Source of the DNA: Nitrospira sp.
GTDB taxonomy: Bacteria > Nitrospirota > Nitrospiria > Nitrospirales > Nitrospiraceae
DNA length: 64,000 nucleotides
Direction of reading: 5' to 3'
Assembly: GCA_024331095.1 (NCBI GenBank)
Contig: JANDJE010000002.1
Span: 1-64,000 of the forward strand
The notes under the pieces are model-generated. The model had not been told where the DNA came from. It made no database searches and saw only the letters and a list, made by a program, of their open reading frames with translations. Each line of letters starts with the position of its first letter. Position 1 is the stretch's first letter. This document shows, in pieces, positions 54,990-63,249 of this stretch. The translations under genes and the position numbers were made by a program.

Positions 54990-56366
54990 TCAACGAACCT
55001 GCTTGTGAGCGACCGATTCGGACTCTTCCCTGTCCGAAGCGTGAGACCGGCCGGCGAGATACCGCGATCGATCCGCTTCGGAGAGATCGGAAGGAGAAGG
55101 CCGGTCAAGATGGAAAAACCGGCGGGCGGCTTCGACAAAGGCCGGGCCGTTCGACGAATTGACTTCCGCCTTCAGAGTCACCATGGTTCGATGAATCAAC
55201 TTGTTCACGATCGAGGACGCCAGTCCCTCCACCAATTCACGGTCTTGCGGCGAGAGATGGGACAATCGACCAAGGACCCGTTCGACTTCCATTCGCTTAA
55301 TTTCGTCCACGCGATTGCGCAACGCGATGATCGTCGGAGTCACTTCCAAGGATTTCATCCATTCGACGGCAACGGCGACTTCTTCCACGATCATCCGCTC
55401 CGCCTTTTCCGCCTCCTGAAGCCGCTCTTTCCGATTCTGTTGGACTCGATGCGTCAAGTCGTCGATGTCGAACAAAAACGCATTGTCGACGTGGCGGACC
55501 GCCGGATCAATGTTGCGCGGGACCGAGATATCGATCAAAAACATCGGACGGTTCCCCCGCTTGTCGACCGCCCGTTGCACGTCTTCCGCACCGACGAGAT
55601 AATGCGACGCCCCCGTGGAAACCAACACGATGTCCGCCGCCGCCATTTCGTCCTTGAACTGGTCGAAGGGAACGGGCGTTCCGCCGAACTTGTCGGCCAA
55701 ATCGATCGCGTGCTGCGGCGTTCTCGTCGTAATCCGCACCTGTCGCACCCCCTGGGCGATCAAATGCCGCGCCGCCAACTTCGCCATCTCCCCGGCTCCC
55801 ACGAGCATCACGGTCTTTTCGTCAAGGTTGGAAAAAATCTTCTTGGCCAGCTCGACCGCCGCATAACTCACGGAAACCGCCGTTTCGGCGATCTTCGTCT
55901 CCGTCCTCACCCGCTTCGCGACCGAAATGGCTTTCTTGACGATCTTGTTCATGATGACGCCCGTCGTCTTGTGCGCCAAGGCGACCTCGAAGGCGTCTTT
56001 CAGTTGGCCCAGAATCTGCGACTCGCCGACGACCATTGAATCGAGGCTCGCCGCCACTCGAAACAAATGGGCGATCGCCCGATCACCGCTATACCAGTAC
56101 AGATGCGGCGTCAGTTGTTCCGAGGACAACGACAGATTCGTATCCGCCAGGAATTCTTGGAGGCGTTCGTGCCCGACTTCCACGTCTTCGACGACCGAAT
56201 AGACTTCCACGCGATTGCAGGTCGAGAGCAACATCCCCTCTCTGACCCCCTCGTACGAACACAGCCGGCTCAGCGCTTCTCCCAACCGGCTTTCCGGAAC
56301 GGCCAACTTTTCCCTGATCTCAATCGGAGCCGTCTTATGGCTTAATCCCACGACAATTACGTGCAT
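54990..56366 (-). CDS. hemA: Glutamyl-tRNA reductase
   Basis: HemA reduces glutamyl-tRNA to glutamate 1-semialdehyde, the first step of C5 tetrapyrrole synthesis. The 458-residue protein starts MHVIVVGLSHKTAPIEIREKLA, has the catalytic Cys in MLLSTCNRVEVYSV (about 50), ASLDSMVVGESQILGQLKDAF, the NADPH fold VMLVGAGEMAKLAARHL (about 184) and the helical dimer domain at the end. I set the start at 56366, one base after the hemX stop, with GGAG upstream. hemL is not in the window. Confidence 0.97.
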   Translation of the reverse strand: MHVIVVGLSHKTAPIEIREKLAVPESRLGEALSRLCSYEGVREGMLLSTCNRVEVYSVVEDVEVGHERLQEFLADTNLSLSSEQLTPHLYWYSGDRAIAHLFRVAASLDSMVVGESQILGQLKDAFEVALAHKTTGVIMNKIVKKAISVAKRVRTETKIAETAVSVSYAAVELAKKIFSNLDEKTVMLVGAGEMAKLAARHLIAQGVRQVRITTRTPQHAIDLADKFGGTPVPFDQFKDEMAAADIVLVSTGASHYLVGAEDVQRAVDKRGNRPMFLIDISVPRNIDPAVRHVDNAFLFDIDDLTHRVQQNRKERLQEAEKAERMIVEEVAVAVEWMKSLEVTPTIIALRNRVDEIKRMEVERVLGRLSHLSPQDRELVEGLASSIVNKLIHRTMVTLKAEVNSSNGPAFVEAARRFFHLDRPSPSDLSEADRSRYLAGRSHASDREESESVAHKQVR

Positions 56367-56367
56367 G

Positions 56368-57171
56368 TCACGACACATCTCCATGGCCCTTGAGCACGAC
56401 TCCGACCAACGTCAGGATGACGCAAGCGAATCCGACCACCGTCAAATACGCGGCCCGTTTCGCCCGCCATCCGACCGTCAGACGCCCCAGCAACACGACG
56501 AAATAAAACAGCCAGGTGACCACCGCTCCCGTCTGCTCGGGGTTCCACGTCATATACGAACCGCGCGAGAATTCGGCGGAGATCGCACCGGTGACGATCC
56601 CCAACGTCAGCAGCGGGAATCCCAACACGATAGATTGCTGATTCAAATGGTCGAGAAAATCGAGAGCAGGCAGTTTGCTGTAGAGCACATTAAACCGTTT
56701 CGATTTCAGCAAGCGCTCTTGAATCAAATACATCACCCCGGCCACAAATCCCACCGCAAACCCGACGGCACCCAACATGCTCAACGCCACGTGAATCCAC
56801 AAAGTCTTAAAAACAGGTTTTAAGGTGGGAACGGTCTCCGGCAACGCGGCCGCCGAGACCAACGACATCAGCGCCAGCGGAACCATGAATGAACCAAGTA
56901 CGGGAATACGATGCCGGAACTCCACCACGAGAAAAACAAGGATAATCATCCAGGAAAAGAAGGACAGCGCTTCAAAGAAACTGGGGTGGGACGACGAAGA
57001 GGAGGCCGCCGCTTTGGCAGTCAATGCAACGGTATGAAACAGAAACCCTACGGCTGTAATTCCAAGAGAAATGTTTGATAGGGCATCGGAACGTCGCAAC
57101 AAATAAACGAGAAACGAGATCGTAGCCGCGAGATACAGCGCCATGGTAATCATGAAACAGACTGAGGCCAT
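56368..57171 (-). CDS. Cytochrome c assembly/HemX-family membrane protein
   Basis: This 267-residue inner-membrane protein has about eight helices, beginning FMITMALYLAATISFLVYLL and LSNISLGITAVGFLFHTVAL. It carries a WWD-like segment typical of CcsA/CcmC heme handlers, here SYMTWNPEQTGAVVTWLFYF (about 212-231), where WDPKETW is usual. The group includes HemX of B. subtilis, which sits beside hemA and lowers HemA level, and CcsA for c-type cytochrome assembly. Being first in the hem operon favours a HemX-type role; cytochrome assembly cannot be excluded. A strong promoter lies 60 bases upstream. Confidence 0.88.
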   Translation of the reverse strand: MASVCFMITMALYLAATISFLVYLLRRSDALSNISLGITAVGFLFHTVALTAKAAASSSSSHPSFFEALSFFSWMIILVFLVVEFRHRIPVLGSFMVPLALMSLVSAAALPETVPTLKPVFKTLWIHVALSMLGAVGFAVGFVAGVMYLIQERLLKSKRFNVLYSKLPALDFLDHLNQQSIVLGFPLLTLGIVTGAISAEFSRGSYMTWNPEQTGAVVTWLFYFVVLLGRLTVGWRAKRAAYLTVVGFACVILTLVGVVLKGHGDVS

Positions 57172-57233
57172 CGGACGCGCCTTTTCCCAATCCCGTTCCT
57201 GGCCGGCGGCGAAATTGTGAAGATTAGCAAGGA

Positions 57234-57263
57234 ATTATATCGATGAGCCTTAAGCAGAGTCAA
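57234..57263 (-). promoter_or_regulatory. Sigma-70-type promoter of the hem operon
   Basis: The minus strand has TTGACT (57263-57258), an 18-base spacer and a perfect TATAAT (57239-57234). The -35 lies inside the first codons of the divergent rsmI-like gene. The transcript would start near 57227, giving a leader of about 55 bases before the hemX-like start. Confidence 0.6.
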
Positions 57264-57989
57264 CAAAGGAGAGAAGGGATCCTCTATGTTGTCGCTGTAC
57301 CGATCGGGCACGCCGACGATATCACATTACGTGCTCTTCGCGTTCTACGCGATGCCGACCTCATCGCCTCGGAAGACCCAGCCGCCACCCGTCGATTACT
57401 GGCCCATCACGCCATAGACGCGGCATTAACAAGCTACGGACCGACTGGTATCAAACAGAAAGCGGCGGTTTTAGTCGATCGCTTGAAACAGGGCCAACGA
57501 ATCGTTCTCGTATCGGATTGCGGTTCACCGATGATTGCGGATCCCGGCTCCATCTTGGTGGCATCCGCCCATGCGCATGACATTCGCGTCGTTTCTATTC
57601 CCGGACCGTCGGCCCTGGCAGCGGCGCTCTCGGTCGCGGGACTTCCGACCGACTGCTTTCTGTTTCTTGGACAACTACCGGACACAAAACGAGCTATTCG
57701 TCGTGTCCTCGCCGACCATCTGGCCGATGAAACCGCAGTCGTCGCCTTCTGTACGATCGACTCGCTGTCTTTCGTGCTGAGCACGATCGAGGAGACAGCT
57801 CCCCGACGTCACCTCACGTTAGCCTGCGACCTGACCACTCCCTCTGAACGAACCCTGAGGGGAACCGTTCACCAGATACGGAATCTGTTGGCGTCACATC
57901 CCACTTTCTCTGACATCACACTCGTCATTAGTGGAAGGACCAAAAGAACCGAACGCAGGCGGGGACGCAAGACTGAAAGCCTGGATTAG
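57243..57989 (+). CDS. rsmI: RsmI-like SAM-dependent methyltransferase (16S rRNA C1402 2'-O)
   Basis: The 248-residue protein belongs to the tetrapyrrole-methylase-like fold and fits RsmI, which 2'-O-methylates C1402 of 16S rRNA. LYVVAVPIGHADDITLRALRVLRDADLIASEDPAATRRLL is the start, VLVSDCGSPMIADPGSILVASAHAH (about 85) the SAM site, and IPGPSALAAALSVAGLPTDCFLFLGQLP the core. The usual TPIGNLxD and EDTRxT are here VPIGHADD and EDPAAT, and the tail is basic (RTKRTERRRGRK). It is thus a divergent member. AAGGA precedes the ATG. Its end overlaps the convergent TusA-like gene by 4 bases. Confidence 0.82.
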   Translation: MSLKQSQQRREGILYVVAVPIGHADDITLRALRVLRDADLIASEDPAATRRLLAHHAIDAALTSYGPTGIKQKAAVLVDRLKQGQRIVLVSDCGSPMIADPGSILVASAHAHDIRVVSIPGPSALAAALSVAGLPTDCFLFLGQLPDTKRAIRRVLADHLADETAVVAFCTIDSLSFVLSTIEETAPRRHLTLACDLTTPSERTLRGTVHQIRNLLASHPTFSDITLVISGRTKRTERRRGRKTESLD

Positions 57990-58252
57990 TCGTTGTCTTC
58001 CCGACGAATCAACACGCGATACACTCGATCGACCTGTTCCAACGCCAAAACCGTATGGCCTTCGTTTTCAACGCTTTTGGGAACATTTTTGATCGGATCG
58101 CCGTCATCCAGCAAGACAGAGAGGACCTGTCCTTCCTTCATTGTTTCCAACTTGAGCTTTGTCTTGACGAAATTATAGGGACAAATGACGCCACGAAGGT
58201 CGAGCTCTTCGTCCGATTCATAGAGAGCCTGAGATTTTCCACCGTCGCTCAT
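57986..58252 (-). CDS. TusA-family protein with CPYN motif
   Basis: The 88-residue protein has the TusA/SirA two-layer fold: ELDLRGVICPYNFVKTKLKLETMKEGQVLSVLLDDGDPIKNVPKSVENEGHTV, cited by its key residues Cys-Pro, Lys and Asp-Asp. TusA proteins carry a persulfide on the Cys of a CPxP motif to feed tRNA thiolation, molybdenum cofactor and sulfur oxidation. Here the second Pro is Asn (CPYN), so sulfur handling may differ. The start at 58252 has GGGGGTGAG just upstream; the frame is open to 58324. It is convergent with rsmI. Confidence 0.85.
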   Translation of the reverse strand: MSDGGKSQALYESDEELDLRGVICPYNFVKTKLKLETMKEGQVLSVLLDDGDPIKNVPKSVENEGHTVLALEQVDRVYRVLIRREDND

Positions 58253-58374
58253 CTCACCCCCATGCATCTGGTTTGTAAAAGACAGATCGACATCTTGGAT
58301 CCACACCGTGGTTCCCTTTTCCACTCCGACTTTTCTCTAGTTGAAAACTACCTTGCCAAGTTAAGAAACGCGTT

Positions 58375-58412
58375 AAGAAAAAAGAGGGTGATGAATATCA
58401 CCCTCTTTCCCG
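58375..58412 (-). terminator. Intrinsic terminator after the CWNC secreted-protein gene
   Basis: On the minus strand a 12-base-pair stem AAAGAGGGTGAT / ATCACCCTCTTT is followed by a T-rich run. The stop of the gene at 58444 lies about 30 bases upstream. The perfect palindrome also has a short A-run on the other side, so it may work in both directions. Confidence 0.8.
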
Positions 58413-58443
58413 GCAGAGCCGCTTGTTTTCCGGTCGTTCCGAC

Positions 58444-59193
58444 CTATTCGAGACCCTTTACGAGATTCGGTTTTGCAAGGTCTGTTCCGTAGTCTGATTT
58501 GGTCTGTTTTGACCCATACCCCCAGCCAGGTTGAGGCTCGCAATTCCAGCACGGAGCCGATCCTGTATATTCGCCGATCGTCGTGTCGATTATTCCTCCG
58601 ATCTTGCCCGGTATCACTCCACCGGCGACACCGCCCGTCATGCTACCGCTGCTCGTTTCAATTCCCCGCTCGGTTGACGGGTCGGGGCGCTGTCCCAGGC
58701 CACCGAACCCAGCGAGCTTCTCATTCCTGCGCAGCACGTAGACTTCACGAACGATTTTCCGACCGGTCCCAAATTCCTGGTGATTGGTCGTCGCCTCGAC
58801 GACTTGCAAAGAAATATCATCACCCGTATTTAAGGTCCGGACTTGATCCATATTGGTTCGCTCATCGAAAAATACCACGAGCGAATTCATGGCTCCCAAA
58901 CCGGCTCTGCCTTCGTCATGCGAGCTCCCGCCGGTCTCCAGATGCATCTTCCCTCCGGGGAAATCGATAGCCAGCACGCGTCCGTAAATGGTTTCCGGCA
59001 ATGAAAGGCGGTCGAGAAACGCATTCCGATCGAACGCTTGTACGCGGTTTGCGTGCCCGGAGACATCGCCGACCCCGGTTCCCACGCCCATCGCGGATCC
59101 ACCAGACGATTGCTGCAGGCGCTCTTGAGCCTTTGCAACGCCTCCAGAGCCGACCAATAAAATCGCGGCTCCCAGTGCCAACACCTTACGCAT
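58444..59193 (-). CDS. Secreted protein of unknown function
   Basis: This 249-residue protein is not recognised. A signal peptide (MRKVLALGAAILLVGSGGVAKA) is followed by a Gln/Ser/Gly-rich linker, a beta-rich central part (ETIYGRVLAIDFPGGKMHLETGGSS and NSLVVFFDERTNMDQVRTLNTGDDISLQVVE) that resembles an OB or SH3-like fold, and a Gly-rich tail containing CWNC (about 217-220). AAGGAGG precedes the ATG strongly. It has its own promoter candidate and terminator, so it is probably monocistronic. Confidence 0.75.
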   Translation of the reverse strand: MRKVLALGAAILLVGSGGVAKAQERLQQSSGGSAMGVGTGVGDVSGHANRVQAFDRNAFLDRLSLPETIYGRVLAIDFPGGKMHLETGGSSHDEGRAGLGAMNSLVVFFDERTNMDQVRTLNTGDDISLQVVEATTNHQEFGTGRKIVREVYVLRRNEKLAGFGGLGQRPDPSTERGIETSSGSMTGGVAGGVIPGKIGGIIDTTIGEYTGSAPCWNCEPQPGWGYGSKQTKSDYGTDLAKPNLVKGLE

Positions 59194-59330
59194 GGACTGC
59201 CTCCTTGTAAGTAAAAGCATGGTGTGGTGCAAAAGATTACGCCGATATTGTGAACTTCTTTGCGACAACGATCGTCAATCTTTTCAGAACCTTGAACCCA
59301 ATCAAATTTTTCTCCGCGTGCGTCGGGTGA

Positions 59331-59359
59331 ACCCTAGGCCAACTGCTTGCCACTGTCAA
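59331..59359 (-). promoter_or_regulatory. Candidate promoter for the CWNC secreted-protein gene
   Basis: TTGACA (59359-59354), a 17-base spacer and TAGGGT (59336-59331) on the minus strand, about 138 bases before the gene and just downstream of tRNA-Leu. The -10 is weak. Confidence 0.3.
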
Positions 59360-59387
59360 GAGGGGACGATACGTCTTCTGCAAATCG

Positions 59388-59474
59388 TGGTGCCCGGAGG
59401 GAGGGTCGAACTCCCACTCTCTCGCGAGAACCGGATTTTGAGTCCGGCGCGTCTGCCAGTTCCGCCATCCGGGC
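59388..59474 (-). tRNA. tRNA-Leu (anticodon CAA)
   Basis: A class II tRNA on the minus strand: acceptor GCCCGGA/TCCGGGC, anticodon stem CCGGA/TCCGG with loop CTCAAAA (anticodon CAA, reading UUG), a long variable arm CTCGCGAG, and T-arm GGGAG-TTCGACC-CTCCC. The CCA end is encoded at 59388-59390. Confidence 0.95.
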
Positions 59475-59597
59475 CTAAACTCTTTGCACTCCCTCTAAGG
59501 AACGCTCTTGTAACATGACGGCCCTTTACGGTCAATGAGAGACGTCACTAGGAGGAGGGAAGCACCCGCATCCCTTTTTTCCCAAACCGAGGTTTGC

Positions 59598-59603
59598 TAT
59601 AGT
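59598..59603 (+). promoter_or_regulatory. Candidate extended -10 promoter of the YggX-like gene
   Basis: TATAGT preceded by TGc (extended -10). The -35 region is only T-rich. The gene begins about 97 bases downstream. Confidence 0.35.
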
Positions 59604-59699
59604 GCATCGCGTGGCTCATATTAAAAAAATGAATCTCGATAATCCATACTTTAGCGCCGTTTTCAAAACTTCGCGTACACAACAAGGAGTATCACGGAC

Positions 59700-59981
59700 A
59701 TGGCGGAAGTAGCGTGCGTGACTTGCGGGCAGACCGGAGAAGCCATCACTGCTCCCCTTTTTCTCGGAAAGCTCGAGGCGGAGGTTAAAGCCAAGGTCTG
59801 TCAAAGTTGTTGGAAAAAGTGGGAAGGGATGAGGGTCATGATCATCAATGAATACCGCGTTAATCTCGGCGATGAAAGCGGTCGCGATCTGGTCAGAAAA
59901 CAGATGAAAGCCTTCTTGAAGCTAGGCGAGCCCGTCGACTCGTCCAAGGTAGCGGAAAACTACCGGCCTCTCAATCAGTAA
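59700..59981 (+). CDS. YggX-like (Fe(II)-trafficking) protein with added CxxC pairs
   Basis: The 93-residue protein matches the layout of YggX: LFLGKLEAEVKAKVCQSCWKKWEGMRVMIINEYRVNLGDESGRDLVRKQMKAFL, cited by region; MIINE corresponds to MLINE in YggX and the WKKW helix to AWxxW. YggX protects iron-sulfur enzymes from oxidation. Unlike the common form, this one has CVTC (6-9) and CQSC (34-37), which could make a zinc ribbon or bind iron. AAGGAG precedes the ATG. Confidence 0.75.
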   Translation: MAEVACVTCGQTGEAITAPLFLGKLEAEVKAKVCQSCWKKWEGMRVMIINEYRVNLGDESGRDLVRKQMKAFLKLGEPVDSSKVAENYRPLNQ

Positions 59982-60209
59982 CGACAAGCTTGTTGCGTGG
60001 CGCCTGCGTGGCGCCATTGTCGTCCCTGCCCGCTCTCCATTTTTTGTTTTTGACGGTGACTCCCACTGATGTCTCCATGAGTCGAGGCCTTTAAGCGAAT
60101 GCGCCTTCATTGACAGTATGAATTGAGAAGTGCTACGTTTGCTTGTTTCTTTTTCAGCGCGGTACGTCGTCTCAAAGCAAAGAGCAAAGGTTGAAGGCGG
60201 ATTGACGGT

Positions 60210-60665
60210 ATGATCACCCAGATGCACGTCAAGGGATTGATGTTTGATCCCTACAATAACGCCTACATCGTCATCTTGCGGGATGAAAACCAATCGGAAA
60301 TGCTGCCGATTTGGATCGGAAAACCCGAAGCGAGTTCCATCAGTTTGGCTCTGGAGAACATTGCGCCGCCTCGTCCGATGACCCATGATTTCATGAAGGC
60401 CTACTTGGATGCGGTGAATGCCAAAGTCATCAGCGTGGTCATCACCGATTTGAACGAAAATACCTATTTCGCCAAAATCCACCTGATGTACGGCGATTCG
60501 GAGTACACGGTGGACTCCAGGCCGAGCGACGCCATCGCATTGGCGCTTCGATCGGAAGCCCCAATTTTCGTCAATGAATCGGTCATCAAAAAACAAAGCT
60601 CGGAAGAGCTCGATCAGTGGTTGGAAAATTTGAAGCCGGAAGATTTTGGGAAATTGGATTCCTAA
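60210..60665 (+). CDS. Bifunctional nuclease-domain (DUF151) protein
   Basis: The 151-residue protein is a DUF151/BFN domain protein: VKGLMFDPYNNAYIVILRDENQSEMLPIWIGKPEASSISLALENIAPPRPMTHDFM at the start and DSRPSDAIALALRSEAPIFVNESVI (about 105) are the hallmarks. Members in plants and Thermotoga have been linked to nuclease activity or stress. It is followed after 4 bases by a second, more divergent copy. No partner with a known role is adjacent, although rplM-rpsI follow. Confidence 0.9.
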   Translation: MITQMHVKGLMFDPYNNAYIVILRDENQSEMLPIWIGKPEASSISLALENIAPPRPMTHDFMKAYLDAVNAKVISVVITDLNENTYFAKIHLMYGDSEYTVDSRPSDAIALALRSEAPIFVNESVIKKQSSEELDQWLENLKPEDFGKLDS

Positions 60666-60669
60666 AGCC

Positions 60670-61158
60670 ATGCCTGAACCGACGATCGAATCCGCAGGGC
60701 CGTTGCTTCAACTATCGGTCGACCGTGTCGTCGACGACGCGACCACCGATACTCGCATCGCCGTCCTTTCACGCACCGACGTTCCCACGGAACATCTCAT
60801 GATCTGGGTGGGGGCATCGGAAGGTGAAGCGATTCGGAGAGCGTTGGACGTTTCAGTCACCCCGAGACCCATGAGCCACGACCTGATCAAAAATTTCGGG
60901 GACCATCTCGGCATAACGATGACGCAGGTGGTCCTCACGGATGTGAAAAACAACACTTACTTCGCGACAGTTTACGTCCAAAGTAACGGAGTGACTCGAA
61001 CCATTGACGCAAGACCGAGCGATGCCATCGCGTTGGCGTTGCGTTGTCATGCTCCGATCTACGTGACGCAGGACGTCTGGAAGCGGAGGAGCGGCCAAAA
61101 CCTTGAAGCGTGGTTGAGCAAAGTCGAGTCGAAAAATTTCGGAACGCAGGAAGTCTGA
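60670..61158 (+). CDS. Second DUF151-domain protein, tandem paralogue
   Basis: This 162-residue protein repeats the DUF151 layout: MIWVGASEGEAIRRALDVSVTPRPMSHDLIKNFG and IDARPSDAIALALRCHAPIYVTQDVW. The N-terminal strand region is less conserved than in the first copy. I set the start at 60670 (MPEPTIES), since an upstream Met at 60646 lies inside the first gene. The tail after about 145 also matches the first copy's end (WLSKVESKNFG versus WLENLKPEDFG). Confidence 0.88.
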   Translation: MPEPTIESAGPLLQLSVDRVVDDATTDTRIAVLSRTDVPTEHLMIWVGASEGEAIRRALDVSVTPRPMSHDLIKNFGDHLGITMTQVVLTDVKNNTYFATVYVQSNGVTRTIDARPSDAIALALRCHAPIYVTQDVWKRRSGQNLEAWLSKVESKNFGTQEV

Positions 61159-61196
61159 CGTATTGTTCTGTAGAAACGACATCGGGGAGATACGCA

Positions 61197-61622
61197 ATGA
61201 CCTACTTTGAAAAACCGGCCAATGTGCGACATACGTGGTATCTGGTCAATGCCGAAGGGAAAACTCTCGGACGGCTCGCCGCCCGAGTCGCGGCCCTCTT
61301 AAGAGGAAAACATCGTTCCACCTTCACCCCCCATATCGACATGGGAGACCATGTCATTATCGTGAACGCGGAAAAGATCCAATTGACCGGCAACAAGATG
61401 AAAACCAAGCTGTACCGTCGCCACACCGGCTACCCCGGAGGCCTGAAGACCGCCTCGGCCGAGCACCTGTTTCGAAAAGACCCTTCGCAATTGCTGGTTC
61501 AAGCCATTGAAGGGATGCTTCCCAAAAACCCGCTTGGAAACGGCATGGCCAGGAAACTGCGGGTCTACACCGGCCCGGATCACCCGCATCACGCACAACA
61601 GCCGGAACTGATTTCCTTATAA
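61197..61622 (+). CDS. rplM: 50S ribosomal protein L13
   Basis: The 141-residue protein shows TWYLVNAEGKTLGRLAARVAALLRGKHRSTFTPHIDMGDHVIIVNAEKIQLTGNK as the L13 core, with YRRHTGYPGGLK and GMLPKNPLGNGMARKLRVY. The start at 61197 matches the L13 family start; a frame open to 61110 overlaps the DUF151 gene. It is followed by rpsI 38 bases later, the conserved pair. Confidence 0.97.
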   Translation: MTYFEKPANVRHTWYLVNAEGKTLGRLAARVAALLRGKHRSTFTPHIDMGDHVIIVNAEKIQLTGNKMKTKLYRRHTGYPGGLKTASAEHLFRKDPSQLLVQAIEGMLPKNPLGNGMARKLRVYTGPDHPHHAQQPELISL

Positions 61623-61660
61623 CAACCACGGTACAGGACAGACGGAAGGAGACAACTCTC

Positions 61661-62053
61661 ATGGCAGTGGCACCACACTATGCAACGGGTCGCAGAAAAT
61701 GTGCGGTCGCGAGGGCGTGGGTGAGCGGGACCGGCGGTGAAATCACGGTTAATGAAAAACCGCTCGAACAGGCTTTCCCCCGTCTCACCTTGCGGCAAAT
61801 CATTCAACTTCCGCTTGAGTTGGCCGGGCTTCTGGGCAAATGCTCGATCAATGCGACCGTGTACGGCGGCGGACCAGCGGGACAAGCCGGAGCGCTTCGG
61901 CATGCCATTGCGAGAGCTCTCGTTGCCATGAATCCCTCTGCTCGCCCCCCTCTCAAGAAGGAAGGGCTCCTGATGAGAGACTCGCGCGTCAAAGAGCGAA
62001 AAAAGTACGGCCAGAAAGGCGCCCGCAAGCGCTTCCAATACTCCAAGCGATAA
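61661..62053 (+). CDS. rpsI: 30S ribosomal protein S9
   Basis: The 130-residue protein has ATGRRKCAVARAWVSGTGGEITVNEKPLEQAFPR and the ending KERKKYGQKGARKRFQYSKR of S9, whose C-terminal tail reaches the ribosomal P-site. AAGGAG precedes the ATG. An intrinsic terminator follows 25 bases after the stop. Confidence 0.97.
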   Translation: MAVAPHYATGRRKCAVARAWVSGTGGEITVNEKPLEQAFPRLTLRQIIQLPLELAGLLGKCSINATVYGGGPAGQAGALRHAIARALVAMNPSARPPLKKEGLLMRDSRVKERKKYGQKGARKRFQYSKR

Positions 62054-62078
62054 CGCGAGAAGGTACCGGCTCTCGGGA

Positions 62079-62109
62079 ACGGGAAGGTTTGAAGCCTTCC
62101 CGTTTTTTA
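62079..62109 (+). terminator. Intrinsic terminator of rplM-rpsI
   Basis: A 9-base-pair stem ACGGGAAGG / CCTTCCCGT with a 7-base loop is followed by six T. It ends the ribosomal-protein transcript before argC. Confidence 0.88.
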
Positions 62110-62159
62110 TCTCTGCGCACATACCGCTTCGCTCCTCGATTCGAAGAGAGGTAAGACGC

Positions 62160-63212
62160 ATGCCCAAGAAATTCCGGGTCGCCATTGCAGGCGCCAGCGG
62201 TTATGCCGGCGCCGAGCTTGTTCGGCTTGCCGCAGCCCATCCCCATTACGAAATCACCGCCGTGACGTCCGAGAAATCGGTCGGCCAACCGGTCGCCTCG
62301 GTCTTTCCCAGCTTGACGGGCATTGTCGAGCATCGTTTTGAATCGCTGGCGCCCGAGGCACTGGCCGAACGAGCCGACGCCGTGTTCTTGGCCCTCCCCC
62401 ATACCAAATCGCAAGAGCCGGTGGCTTCCTGTGTGAGCGCAGGTCTCTTTGTCGTTGACCTGAGCGCCGATTACCGCCTCAAGAACGCCGCCGCTTACGA
62501 ATCTTGGTACCAAACACCCCACAAACATACAGATTTATTAAAGAAAGCCGTCTACGGTTTACCGGAACTCCATCGTCATGCCATTGCCAAGACGAAACTG
62601 GTTGCCTCTCCCGGCTGCTATCCCACGGCCGCGATCCTTCAGTTGGCGCCTCTGGTCGCCAAAGGCATCATCCAACCGAACGCCATCGTCATCGACGCCA
62701 AATCCGGCATTTCCGGCGCGGGACGAAGCCCGGCGTTACCCTATCATTTCCCCGAAGCCCATGAATCGCTCGAACCCTACAAAATTGGAACCCATCGGCA
62801 TGTCCCTGAAATCGAACAGGAGCTTGCGGGAATCCTGGGGTCGCCGGGGCAGGTGACCATCACCTTCACCCCCCATTTGGTACCCATGAACCGAGGAATC
62901 CTGAGCACGGCTTACTGTAAGCTGACGCGCCCGACCACGATCAACGAACTCCGGGACCTCTACGCGGACTTTTATAAAGAAGAGCGGTTCGTTCGGTTGT
63001 TCGGCGACATTGTTCCCAACCCCCGCTATCTCAAAGGTTCAAACTTTTGCGACGTCGGCGTGTATCTGGACGCTCGGACCGGATGGGTCGTGACGGTCGC
63101 GGCCGTTGACAATCTTGTCAAGGGTGCGGCCGGCCAGGCCATCCAGGCGATGAATGTGATGATGGGTCTTCCCGAAGACAGCGGGTTGACGGCGCCAAGC
63201 AGTTATCCGTGA
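62160..63212 (+). CDS. argC: N-acetyl-gamma-glutamyl-phosphate reductase
   Basis: ArgC reduces N-acetylglutamyl phosphate to the semialdehyde in arginine synthesis. The 350-residue protein shows the NADP fold VAIAGASGYAGAELVRLAA (about 6-24), SADYRLKN, the catalytic Cys in VASPGCYPTAAILQL (about 150) and HRHVPEIEQEL with GILSTAYCKL. The length is normal. AGAGAGG precedes the ATG, and argJ follows 37 bases later. Confidence 0.96.
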   Translation: MPKKFRVAIAGASGYAGAELVRLAAAHPHYEITAVTSEKSVGQPVASVFPSLTGIVEHRFESLAPEALAERADAVFLALPHTKSQEPVASCVSAGLFVVDLSADYRLKNAAAYESWYQTPHKHTDLLKKAVYGLPELHRHAIAKTKLVASPGCYPTAAILQLAPLVAKGIIQPNAIVIDAKSGISGAGRSPALPYHFPEAHESLEPYKIGTHRHVPEIEQELAGILGSPGQVTITFTPHLVPMNRGILSTAYCKLTRPTTINELRDLYADFYKEERFVRLFGDIVPNPRYLKGSNFCDVGVYLDARTGWVVTVAAVDNLVKGAAGQAIQAMNVMMGLPEDSGLTAPSSYP

Positions 63213-63249
63213 TATTCATCGGCCTCCGCCGACTTCCCTCAGGGACAAT

